A stretch of 64,000 nucleotides of DNA, taken from contig NZ_JAHXBF010000018.1 in assembly GCF_020103695.1 (NCBI RefSeq), positions 62,001 through 126,000 of the forward strand, written 5' to 3'. Under the pieces are notes generated by a model that did not search any database, had not been told where the DNA came from, and was given only the letters and a program-made list of their open reading frames with translations. The position numbers were made by a program, and so were the translations under genes. Each line of letters starts with the position of its first letter. The stretch's first letter is position 1. Of the stretch, positions 57,086 through 64,000 are shown in pieces. Source of the DNA: Hyalangium versicolor (GTDB lineage Bacteria; Myxococcota; Myxococcia; Myxococcales; Myxococcaceae).

Positions 57086-57559
57086 TCAGCTCACGGACTG
57101 TGGGCCGGAGGGCCGGGTTCCCGAACGGGCCGCCGCCTCGACCTTGGGGATGAAGTACGTGGCGAAGACATGGCCCAGGCCGCGCTTGACGAACCTGCCG
57201 AGGACCTGGGCTAGCAGCGGGATCCGGCTGGACAGCTTCACGTCCCACTCGAGCTCGGTCCGCTCACCGCGCTCCACGAGCGTCACCGTCCCCTGGTGGC
57301 GGATCGGCGGCCCCTTGATGATGGAGTAGCCGAAGCGGTGAGGAGGCTCGTAGAGGTTCACCTCCTCCGTCACGGAGTGGAGCGGGTGCGAGACAACGCG
57401 GATGGCTCCCACTCCGTTGCGCGGTGTCCCCTCGCGGATCAGCCGGCAGTCGGTGACTCCGGGCCAGTTGCGCATGTCCTCGTGGTCCGTGAGCTGCGCG
57501 AACACGAGCTCGATCGGAGCGTGGAGGGTGGCTCGGAAACGGACGTGGCTGTGTCCCAT
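57086..57559 (-). CDS. SRPBCC (START-like) domain protein
   Basis: 157 residues with a hydrophobic-ligand-binding helix-grip fold: start RFRATLHAPIELVFAQLTD, then VGAIRVVSHPLHSVTEEVNLYEPPHRFGY, RTELEWDVKLSS, and a C-terminal helix. Such proteins bind or modify lipids or polyketides. It lies 13 bases downstream of the metallo-beta-lactamase-like gene on the same strand, probably in one transcript. Start 57559. Confidence 0.88.
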   Translation of the reverse strand: MGHSHVRFRATLHAPIELVFAQLTDHEDMRNWPGVTDCRLIREGTPRNGVGAIRVVSHPLHSVTEEVNLYEPPHRFGYSIIKGPPIRHQGTVTLVERGERTELEWDVKLSSRIPLLAQVLGRFVKRGLGHVFATYFIPKVEAAARSGTRPSGPQSVS

Positions 57560-57572
57560 GTCGTGGACTCCT

Positions 57573-58385
57573 TCACTGGGTGGAGGGACTGGCGCGGAGC
57601 AGCTCCTGGGTGTGCGTCAGCAGGCCGGGGCCTCCGGGCAAGCCGTGCCCCGGGACGATGATGCGCGCCTGGGGGAACCGCTCCTGGACACGGGCGACGC
57701 TCGCCGGCCAGGCCGCCGTGTCCGCATCCGACAGGTTGCCCAGATCCTTCGCATCACCGGCCTTCACGAAGCAGCCACCGAACAAGACGCCACTGCTCGG
57801 ATGCCAGACCACGATGTTGTCGCGAGCGTGACCCGCTCCGGGGAAGAAGAATTCGGTCGACCCCAGCGTCTGCCCCCCCTCGAAGGTGCGCGTGGGGACC
57901 GGCTCCTTGCTGGCGGCCGCGAGCCGCGCCGTCTCCGCCAGCCCGTACACCGGAAGCCCCCGGGCCGTGAGGGCAGGCACACCGCCAGTCCGGTCACTGT
58001 GGAAGTGCGTCACCACGGCGGCACGCACCGGGCGGTGCAACTCCTCCTCGGCCCACACCAGCAGCCGCTCGGCCTGCTGCGCGTTCCACGTGGTGTCGAC
58101 AAGGAGCGAGCCGTCACCGTCCTCGATGATCAACCCGTTGGCCGGAATGTGCTTGTAGTCACCACTCCCCAGCGTCGTATGGAGCCAGACGCCCGGAGCC
58201 AGGCGCCGCACGCTCACGTCCTCGGCCAGGGTGTACTCGCCCTGGCTGGGAGCAGCCCCTCCTGGGGCCTCCACTGACGCGTTCTGGGAACCAGCCGCGT
58301 CAGCCTGACCACGAGAAGACGCGCAGGACACACTCAGCGCGAGCAGGGCCCATGCGCAGAGCCGGCGAGAGGGGACAGCCTTCAT
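57573..58385 (-). CDS. Subclass B1-type metallo-beta-lactamase, lipoprotein
   Basis: 270 residues. Lipoprotein signal with lipobox LSVSC (Cys21), as in NDM-type enzymes. All B1 zinc ligands are present: H127, H129 and D131 in THFHSDRTGG, H186 in GAGHARD, C205 in LFGGCFVK, H247 in PGHG. The B1 substrate-contact Lys (K208) and Asn (N217 in AKDLGNL) are also present. This goes beyond a generic MBL fold. Hydrolysis of beta-lactams is predicted, not shown. GAGGTG precedes ATG 58385. An SRPBCC gene follows; trpG is upstream on the same strand. Confidence 0.9.
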   Translation of the reverse strand: MKAVPSRRLCAWALLALSVSCASSRGQADAAGSQNASVEAPGGAAPSQGEYTLAEDVSVRRLAPGVWLHTTLGSGDYKHIPANGLIIEDGDGSLLVDTTWNAQQAERLLVWAEEELHRPVRAAVVTHFHSDRTGGVPALTARGLPVYGLAETARLAAASKEPVPTRTFEGGQTLGSTEFFFPGAGHARDNIVVWHPSSGVLFGGCFVKAGDAKDLGNLSDADTAAWPASVARVQERFPQARIIVPGHGLPGGPGLLTHTQELLRASPSTQ

Positions 58386-58428
58386 CGATGTTCACCTCGG
58401 GAGAGAGACCGAGAGAACTTCTACCTGC

Positions 58429-58992
58429 TCAGTAGCGGCCCTCCAGGAAGTTCTTCACCAGCGTGGGGCCCTCGGGCGTGAGCACGCTCTCGGGGTGGAA
58501 CTGCACGCCCACGATGGGCTTCTCGCGGTGCTTCAGGCCCATGATGAGCCCCTCCGGAGTCCACGCCGTGGCCTCCAGCTCCGCCGGCAGCGTCGAGGCC
58601 TCCACCACGAGCGAGTGGTAACGGCCCGCCTGGAAGCCCTGCGAGGCCCCGGTGAAGAGTCCCGTTCCGTTGTGCCGCACCGCCGTCGTCTTGCCGTGGA
58701 CCGGCTCGGGCGCGCGAATCACCTTGCCGCCGAAGACGGCGCCGATGGACTGGTGCCCCAGGCACACGCCGAACACCGGCACCCGCGCGTCGCGGATGGC
58801 CGCCATGCTCACGCCCGCCTCGTACGGCGTGCAGGGACCCGGCGACACCACCACGTGAGACGCTCCAGAGGCGATCACCCCCGCGGCGTCGATCTCATCG
58901 TTGCGCTCGACCTTCACCTCGGCGCCCAGCGTGAAGAGCAGCTGCACGAGGTTGAAGGTGAACGAGTCGTAGTTGTCGATGACGAGGATCAT
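58429..58992 (-). CDS. trpG: Anthranilate synthase glutamine amidotransferase TrpG
   Basis: 187 residues, class I amidotransferase. DNYDSFTFNLVQLL at the start, oxyanion block SPGPCTPYEAG, nucleophile Cys in GVCLGHQSIG, and His-Glu in QFHPESVLTPEG. Supplies ammonia to TrpE. Could also serve as PabA for folate. Overlaps trpE by four bases (ATGA). Located 8 kb from trpDCFBA and inverted relative to it. Confidence 0.95.
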   Translation of the reverse strand: MILVIDNYDSFTFNLVQLLFTLGAEVKVERNDEIDAAGVIASGASHVVVSPGPCTPYEAGVSMAAIRDARVPVFGVCLGHQSIGAVFGGKVIRAPEPVHGKTTAVRHNGTGLFTGASQGFQAGRYHSLVVEASTLPAELEATAWTPEGLIMGLKHREKPIVGVQFHPESVLTPEGPTLVKNFLEGRY

Positions 58993-60488
58993 CGTCCACC
59001 TCCCTCGCGAGCCAGCTTCAGCGCGGCGCCGAGCGCCCGGGCCTTGGCCTCCGTCTCGTCCGCTTCCAGCCGGGGCACCGAGTCCGCCACCAGCCCCGCG
59101 CCCGCCTGCCAGAGCGTCCGGTCTCCATCCACGAAGAACGTCCGCAGCGCGATGGCCACGTCCAGCGTGCCGCAGAAGGACAGGTAGCCCACCGCTCCCG
59201 AGTAGGGCCCGCGCCGGATGGGCTCCAGCTCGTCGATGATCTGCATCGCCCGGATCTTCGGCGCTCCCGAGACGGTGCCCGCCGGGAACGTGCTCGCCAG
59301 CGCATCCAGCGCGTCGTACTGCGTGCCCAGCTTGCCGCGCACCTGCGAGACGATGTGCATCACGTGGCTGTAGCGCTCGATGACCATCTTCTCCTCGACG
59401 CGCACCGAGCCCGGCGCCGCCACGCGGCCCACGTCGTTGCGCCCCAGGTCCAGCAGCATCATGTGCTCGGCGCGCTCCTTCTCGTCCGCGAGCAGCTCCT
59501 TCTCCAGGGCCTGGTCCTCGGCCTCGGTGGCACCTCGGCGGCGCGTACCGGCGATGGGCCGCACCACCACATCCCCGTCACGCACCTGCACGAGCAGCTC
59601 CGGAGAGGCTCCCACCAGCGCCCGGGCCTCACCCAGCTCCACCAGGAAGAGGTAGGGCGATGGGTTCACCCGCCGCAGCGCCCGATAGAGGCTCAGCGGA
59701 GGCGGAGCTCCACGCGACTCGAAGCGCCGCGCGAGCACCACCTGCATGCAGTCACCCGCGCGGATGTACTCCTTCACGCGCTCCACCGCGACCTCGTAGC
59801 CCGCGCGGTCCCAGTGGACGATGGGCTCGGGCTCGCCGCGCATCTTCGGGGCGGGGGCATAGGCCTCGGGAGGGAGCGGCCTCTGCAGGCGCTCGGCCAT
59901 GGCCTCGGCGCGCTCCTCCGCATCCTTCAGCGCCTGCGCCACGCTCCCGTGCAGCGCGGGCCGGGCAATCACCGTGGGCCGCAGCGACTGGGTGCGCGTG
60001 TCGTGCGTGACGAACTCCTCGCTCAGCAGCCACTCGGAGTCCGGGAACGACAAGTCATTCGAGTGACGGTCCGGCACGTGACGCTCGAACCAGGAGACAC
60101 AGTTGTACCCGAGGTAGCCCACCAGCCCGCCCAGGAAGGGCGCCTCTCCCGGCAGCGAGGCCACCGCATGCTCGCGCCAGAGCGCTCGGAGCACGTCCAG
60201 TGGCTTGCCCTCGCGACGCTCCTCGCGATCGCCCCGCCACACCGTGGCGCCGTTCCGGTCCAGCCGGACGCGGCCCGTGGGCGCGGTGCACACGTGGCTG
60301 TAGCGCCCGAAGCGCTCGCCTCCGTGGCAGGACTCGAGGATGAACCCCCGAGGCCCCGGCCCGAGCTTGTGGTACGCCGACAGCGGTGTGTCGAGATCGG
60401 CGGGAATCTCCACCGAGACAGGGACCGCCTCCCCCTTCTCCGCGCGCTGGCGATACGCCGCCTTCCGCTCTTGTGCGTTCATCGTCAT
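58989..60488 (-). CDS. trpE: Anthranilate synthase component I TrpE
   Basis: 499 residues. Makes anthranilate from chorismate with TrpG. Chorismate-binding blocks: PIAGTRRRG, LLDLGRNDVGRV, FPAGTVSGAPKIRAM, GPYSGAVGYL. GFILESCHGG near the N-terminus matches the LLES motif for tryptophan feedback inhibition. The start at 60488 (MTMNAQ) follows GGGGTGAC; 60482 is an alternative. A small hairpin (CCCCT/AGGGG, 60532-60545) sits in the leader. Coupled to trpG. Confidence 0.95.
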   Translation of the reverse strand: MTMNAQERKAAYRQRAEKGEAVPVSVEIPADLDTPLSAYHKLGPGPRGFILESCHGGERFGRYSHVCTAPTGRVRLDRNGATVWRGDREERREGKPLDVLRALWREHAVASLPGEAPFLGGLVGYLGYNCVSWFERHVPDRHSNDLSFPDSEWLLSEEFVTHDTRTQSLRPTVIARPALHGSVAQALKDAEERAEAMAERLQRPLPPEAYAPAPKMRGEPEPIVHWDRAGYEVAVERVKEYIRAGDCMQVVLARRFESRGAPPPLSLYRALRRVNPSPYLFLVELGEARALVGASPELLVQVRDGDVVVRPIAGTRRRGATEAEDQALEKELLADEKERAEHMMLLDLGRNDVGRVAAPGSVRVEEKMVIERYSHVMHIVSQVRGKLGTQYDALDALASTFPAGTVSGAPKIRAMQIIDELEPIRRGPYSGAVGYLSFCGTLDVAIALRTFFVDGDRTLWQAGAGLVADSVPRLEADETEAKARALGAALKLAREGGGR

Positions 60489-60595
60489 GTCACCCCGGGG
60501 GTCTTCTGGAGAGTTTCCTCCACCTGATACTCCCCTGGAAAGGGGCCCGCCCTGTTTCTCCGGGGTGGGGGCAATGTGTGACGAACGACGGAGCC

Positions 60596-61471
60596 CTAAC
60601 GCCGCTTCCGCTCCTCGATATAGAGGCCGTCTTTCCACTGATACACGTGCCGGACCTTCACGGTCTTTCCGCTCTTGAGCTCGCCCTTTCGGGTCTCCAC
60701 GGAGAGCAGCCGCTTCCTCCTTCGGTCGAATGACACGACGTGCCGGACCACCATGGGTGGAGCGACCAGCTCCGCCAGTGTGAGCGACTCCATTACCGTG
60801 CCGAGCTCGCCGCGCTTGTGGTTCGGCACCACGTAGCTGAGGAAGGCCTTGAAGCTGTTGCTGTCAGCCTCGGGGAGGGACTCCACCATGAGCAGGGCTA
60901 CGCCCGCCTTCCTCGCCTCCACCAGGGACACCTTGGCCGAGCCTCCCAGCCCCGAGCCGGCCGGCTGCAGGTCCACGTTCGCCACGCGCTGGTTCGGAGG
61001 CAGCTTGGGCTCCATCACCCGGACCCGGATCTTGAAGTCCGAAGTCATCGCCACCGTGGCGATCTCCTTCTCGCCATCGCCGTCCAGGTCTCCTTCGAGC
61101 CGCAGCGGCGTGAGGAGGTTGCCGAACAGGTGGCCCTTCACGGTGCGACCGTTGGCGCCCTTCGCTTCGACCAGGTACCAGTAGTCCACGCGGTCGATCA
61201 CCCGCACCCGCTCCCCGGAGCGCTGCACCACGGTGACGGGCGAGCCCATCGGGAGCGAAGCCACCACGGCCGCCTCTTCGTTGGGCTCGTCTCGCAGGCT
61301 CGCCTGATCGACGGCGGTGAAGAGCTTGTGTCCAGGCTCCCAGGTGGAGACGTCGTAGGAGGCCAGCTCGTTCGAGTCCCCGTGCGCCGCGTAGAGGAGG
61401 ATCTTCGGCTGCGACAGAAGGAGGGAGAGCAGGAGAGCGGGCGCCATGGAGGTCCGTCGGGGGGCTGACAC
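60596..61471 (-). CDS. Exported protein with SH3b domain, function unknown
   Basis: 291 residues. A signal-like N-terminus (RR followed by a Leu-rich stretch) from the GTG at 61471; ATG 61447 is an alternative but loses the basic residues. Residues about 50-115 look like a bacterial SH3 domain (ASLRDEPNEEAAVVASLPMGSPV, YWYLVEA.GRTVKGHLFG). Next is a segment with LDGDGEKEIATVAMTSD, as in proteins that report values of a calcium- or FG-GAP-like repeat. The C-terminus is basic. Likely envelope-located. Not a named family. Confidence 0.8.
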   Translation of the reverse strand: MSAPRRTSMAPALLLSLLLSQPKILLYAAHGDSNELASYDVSTWEPGHKLFTAVDQASLRDEPNEEAAVVASLPMGSPVTVVQRSGERVRVIDRVDYWYLVEAKGANGRTVKGHLFGNLLTPLRLEGDLDGDGEKEIATVAMTSDFKIRVRVMEPKLPPNQRVANVDLQPAGSGLGGSAKVSLVEARKAGVALLMVESLPEADSNSFKAFLSYVVPNHKRGELGTVMESLTLAELVAPPMVVRHVVSFDRRRKRLLSVETRKGELKSGKTVKVRHVYQWKDGLYIEERKRR

Positions 61472-61633
61472 AGGAGTTATCCCCTGCCCGCTGGCCCCAT
61501 GAAAGTTCCCTCGGGTTCAGTGGAGCTGAAAGGATTTGCGACACGGCTGCCCCCTCGCTCCCGGAGGTGACAGGTGACCTGCCTGCTCCTGCCTGTGGCC
61601 TCCAACCCGTAGCGTCGTTAACTGAAAGAGACT

Positions 61634-62656
61634 TTGGGTGCCACTTCGCTCCAGGACAGACCGCCGCTGGTCTCGGTGACGCCCCAGGGACTCTTCTGCC
61701 CGCCCGGGGGTTTCTACATCGATCCCTGGCGCCCGGTGGAAAGGGCCCTCATCACCCACGCCCATGGGGACCACGCTCGCGGTGGAAGCCAGCGCTATCT
61801 GGCGGCTCGGGCTGGACAAGGACTGCTGCGCAAACGGCTCGGGGCCGACGCGGAGCTGGCCACGCTGGAGTATGGCGAGCGCCTCACCGTGAGCGATGTC
61901 ACCGTGAGCTTCCACCCGGCGGGCCATGTGCTCGGCAGCGCGCAGATCCGCATCGAGCACCAGGGCGAGGTGTGGATCGTCTCGGGCGATTACAAGCGCA
62001 CGCCGGACCCCACGTGCGTCCCTTTCGAGGTGGTGCGCTGCGACACCCTCATCACCGAGGCCACCTTCGGGTTGCCCATCTACCGCTGGGATGATCCGCG
62101 TCTGGTGGCCGAGGACATCCTTCGCTGGTGGGACGGCAACCGCAAGGCGGGACGGGCTTCGGTACTGTTCTGCTACGCGCTGGGCAAGGCGCAACGCATC
62201 CTGGGAGAGCTGGCGCGGCTCACGGACCGGCCCGTGCTGGTCCATGGCGCGGTGAACGGGCTGGTCGGGTGCTACCGCGAGGCCGGCGTGCGGATGTTGC
62301 CCACGCAGCTCGTCTCGGAGACGGAGAAGGGCGCATCCTTCGCGGGAGCACTGGTATTGGCACCTCCGAGCGCGGGTGGATCCACGTGGATGCGCCGCTT
62401 CGGGGACTCCGCCACGGCGTTTGCCTCCGGATGGATGCGGGTGCGCGGCAACCGGCGGCGGCGCGGATTCGATCGCGGATTCGTGCTCTCGGATCACGCT
62501 GACTGGCCGGAGCTGCTGCGCACGGTGGAGGAGACACAGGCGAGCCGGGTGCTCGTCACCCACGGCTACAGCGAGCCGCTCGCGCGCTATCTGCGCGAGA
62601 AGGGGCTGGATGCCGCGCCCCTCTCCACTCCTTTCGAGGGCGAGGAGGAGGACTGA
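61634..62656 (+). CDS. Ligase-associated DNA exonuclease (metallo-beta-lactamase fold)
   Basis: 340 residues. MBL/beta-CASP-like nuclease with metal motif ITHAHGDHARGG, later HPAGHVLGSAQI, SGDYK and a final SDHADWPEL. These proteins are encoded next to an ATP-dependent ligase and a helicase, and act in DNA end processing. The TTG start at 61634 gives the usual N-terminus; the ligase ATG follows one base after the stop. Divergent from the SH3-domain gene. Confidence 0.9.
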   Translation: MGATSLQDRPPLVSVTPQGLFCPPGGFYIDPWRPVERALITHAHGDHARGGSQRYLAARAGQGLLRKRLGADAELATLEYGERLTVSDVTVSFHPAGHVLGSAQIRIEHQGEVWIVSGDYKRTPDPTCVPFEVVRCDTLITEATFGLPIYRWDDPRLVAEDILRWWDGNRKAGRASVLFCYALGKAQRILGELARLTDRPVLVHGAVNGLVGCYREAGVRMLPTQLVSETEKGASFAGALVLAPPSAGGSTWMRRFGDSATAFASGWMRVRGNRRRRGFDRGFVLSDHADWPELLRTVEETQASRVLVTHGYSEPLARYLREKGLDAAPLSTPFEGEEED

Positions 62657-62657
62657 G

Positions 62658-64000
62658 ATGCGGCGCTTCGCGGACCTCTATGACGCGCTCGACTCCACCA
62701 CCTCCACCAACGCCAAGGTGGAGGCGATGGCGCGCTACTTCCGGGACGCTCCACCCCAGGACGCGGCCTGGGCGCTGTACTTCCTCACCGGCCGACGCCT
62801 GAAGCGACTGCTGACCTCGAAGGTGCTGGTGCCCTGGACGCAGGAGCTGACCGGCATTCCTGATTGGCTCTTCGCCGAGGTGTATGCCTCCGTTGGCGAT
62901 CTGGCCGAGGTCATCGCCCTGTTGCTCGATCAGTACGAGCGCCCTGCCATTCCCGAGGAGATGCCCTTGTCCTGGTGGCTGGAGGAGCGGCTGCTTCCGC
63001 TGAAGGAGCTGGACGTCGCTCAGCAGCGGGAGCAAGTACTCTCGTGGTGGAAGGTGCTGCCCCGGCGCGAGCTGTTCCTCCTCAACAAGATGCTCACCGG
63101 CGAGCTGCGCGTGGGCGTCTCGGACACGCTGGTGGTGCGCGCCGTGGCACAGGTGGCGAACCTGCCTCCGGCCACTGTGTCACACCGACTGATGGGAACG
63201 TGGGCTCCGTCGCGTGCCTTCTTCGAGCAACTGCTCTCGCCCGACGTATCGGACGGGGATGTGTCCCGACCGTATCCGTTCTATCTGGCTTCGCCGCTGG
63301 AGCAGCCGGTGGAGACTCTGGGCGAGCCCAAGGACTGGCTCATCGAGTGGAAGTGGGACGGCATCCGCGGGCAGCTCATCCGCCGCCAGGGCGACGTGTA
63401 TCTGTGGAGCCGCGGCGAGGAGCTCATCACCGAGCGCTTCCCGGAGATCATCGAAGCCGCCGAGTCCCTTCCGGATGGGACGGTGATTGACGGTGAGGTG
63501 CTCGCCTACGAGAACGGCCGCCCCCTGCCCTTCAGCCGGCTGCAGCGGCGCATCGGCCGGCAGAAGCTGACGGCCAAGGTGCTTGCCGAGGCCCCTGCCT
63601 CCTTCATCGCCTACGACTTGCTGGAGGAGCGCGGCGAGGACCTTCGCAACCTCCCTCTGCGCGAGCGCCGCTGGCGGCTGGAGTCCCTGCTGAAGGACAA
63701 GCCGCGATTCACCGTGTCGCCCGCCGTGGAGGCGGACTCGTGGGAGGAGCTGGCGAAGCTGCGCCACGAGTCTCGCGAGCGCAACGTCGAGGGCTTCATG
63801 CTCAAGCGCCTCGAGTCCACCTATCAGCACGGCCGCAAGCGCGGAGACTGGTGGAAGTGGAAGATCGATCCGTTCACCGTGGACGCGGTGCTCCTCTACG
63901 CGCAGCCGGGGCACGGGCGCCGCTCCTCGCTCTACACGGACTACACCTTCGCTGTGTGGAACGGCCCGGAGCTGCTGCCCGTGGCCAAGGCGTACTCGGG
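62658..64000 (+). CDS. ATP-dependent DNA ligase (3' end cut by window edge)
   Basis: The first 447 codons are present and the frame is open to the edge. An N-terminal DNA-binding domain (about 1-200: MRRFADLYDALDSTTSTNAK) leads into the adenylation domain with catalytic K232 in EWKWDGIRGQ, then DGEVLAYENG and EGFMLKRL, and the start of the OB fold. This is the LigB/LigC-like repair ligase, distinct from NAD-dependent LigA. One base separates it from the exonuclease. A DEXH helicase and a phosphoesterase commonly follow such ligases; those would be outside the window. Confidence 0.95.
   Translation, partial: MRRFADLYDALDSTTSTNAKVEAMARYFRDAPPQDAAWALYFLTGRRLKRLLTSKVLVPWTQELTGIPDWLFAEVYASVGDLAEVIALLLDQYERPAIPEEMPLSWWLEERLLPLKELDVAQQREQVLSWWKVLPRRELFLLNKMLTGELRVGVSDTLVVRAVAQVANLPPATVSHRLMGTWAPSRAFFEQLLSPDVSDGDVSRPYPFYLASPLEQPVETLGEPKDWLIEWKWDGIRGQLIRRQGDVYLWSRGEELITERFPEIIEAAESLPDGTVIDGEVLAYENGRPLPFSRLQRRIGRQKLTAKVLAEAPASFIAYDLLEERGEDLRNLPLRERRWRLESLLKDKPRFTVSPAVEADSWEELAKLRHESRERNVEGFMLKRLESTYQHGRKRGDWWKWKIDPFTVDAVLLYAQPGHGRRSSLYTDYTFAVWNGPELLPVAKAYS

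Overview
The window is high-GC DNA with long, tightly packed genes, many translationally coupled junctions (ATGA/GTGA/TTGA overlaps), five eukaryotic-type Ser/Thr kinases, two stand-alone receiver proteins, a complete-looking T6SS locus and a small natural-product locus. This combination points to a myxobacterium (Myxococcota), most likely the Cystobacterineae (Archangium/Cystobacter/Hyalangium type). That placement is inferred from content, not from a marker gene. I found no rRNA, tRNA, CRISPR array, insertion sequence or phage.

Layout. 1-0.7 kb: a receiver-only protein and a small hypothetical ORF. 0.7-4.3 kb (minus): a PEGA-type Ser/Thr kinase and an OmpA-like protein with thrombospondin type 3 repeats, divergent from the T6SS operon across a 236-bp region with two strong palindromes. 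4.5-23.1 kb (plus): T6SS genes in the order tssJ-K-L-M-B-C-hcp-E-F-G, an accessory lipoprotein, an atypical SDR protein, vgrG, a PAAR protein with a C-terminal toxin-like extension, its likely immunity protein, and an FHA-DUF4123 adaptor-like fusion. tssA and tssH/clpV are not in the window. Three strong hairpins flank hcp, which fits separate tuning of Hcp output.

23-33 kb: a BtuF-like binding protein (minus); then DUF1800 and DUF1501 proteins, a Ser/Thr kinase, a TPR-TonB receptor fusion and a Ca-loop lipoprotein, largely coupled; then a receiver protein with its own good sigma70 promoter. 33-38 kb (minus): a hypothetical gene, msrQ-msrP (periplasmic methionine sulfoxide repair), a CrtW-like carotenoid ketolase and an M49-like metallopeptidase. 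38.1-39.2 kb (plus): a two-gene cassette of an Mrr-like PD-(D/E)XK nuclease and a TOPRIM-like protein, a defence candidate. 39.3-41.4 kb: htpG. 41.4-44.8 kb (minus): two tandem paralogous Ser/Thr kinases with divergent sensor tails.

45.1-50.7 kb (plus): aroF-trpD-trpC-trpF-trpB-trpA. trpG and trpE are 8 kb away on the opposite strand (58.4-60.5 kb), so the pathway is complete but split. Between the two halves lie a histidine phosphatase, a GNAT protein, a biosynthetic cassette (ACP, type III polyketide synthase, fatty acyl-AMP ligase, O-methyltransferase), a STAS-like protein, an SRPBCC protein and a lipoprotein with the full zinc-ligand set of a subclass B1 metallo-beta-lactamase. The window ends with an SH3-type exported protein and a DNA repair pair: ligase-associated MBL exonuclease and ATP-dependent DNA ligase (cut by the window edge).

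Most interesting points: the FHA-DUF4123/PAAR toxin/immunity module; the nuclease plus TOPRIM-like cassette; the FAAL-ACP-type III PKS cassette; the kinase-coupled TPR-TonB receptor unit; and the B1 metallo-beta-lactamase.
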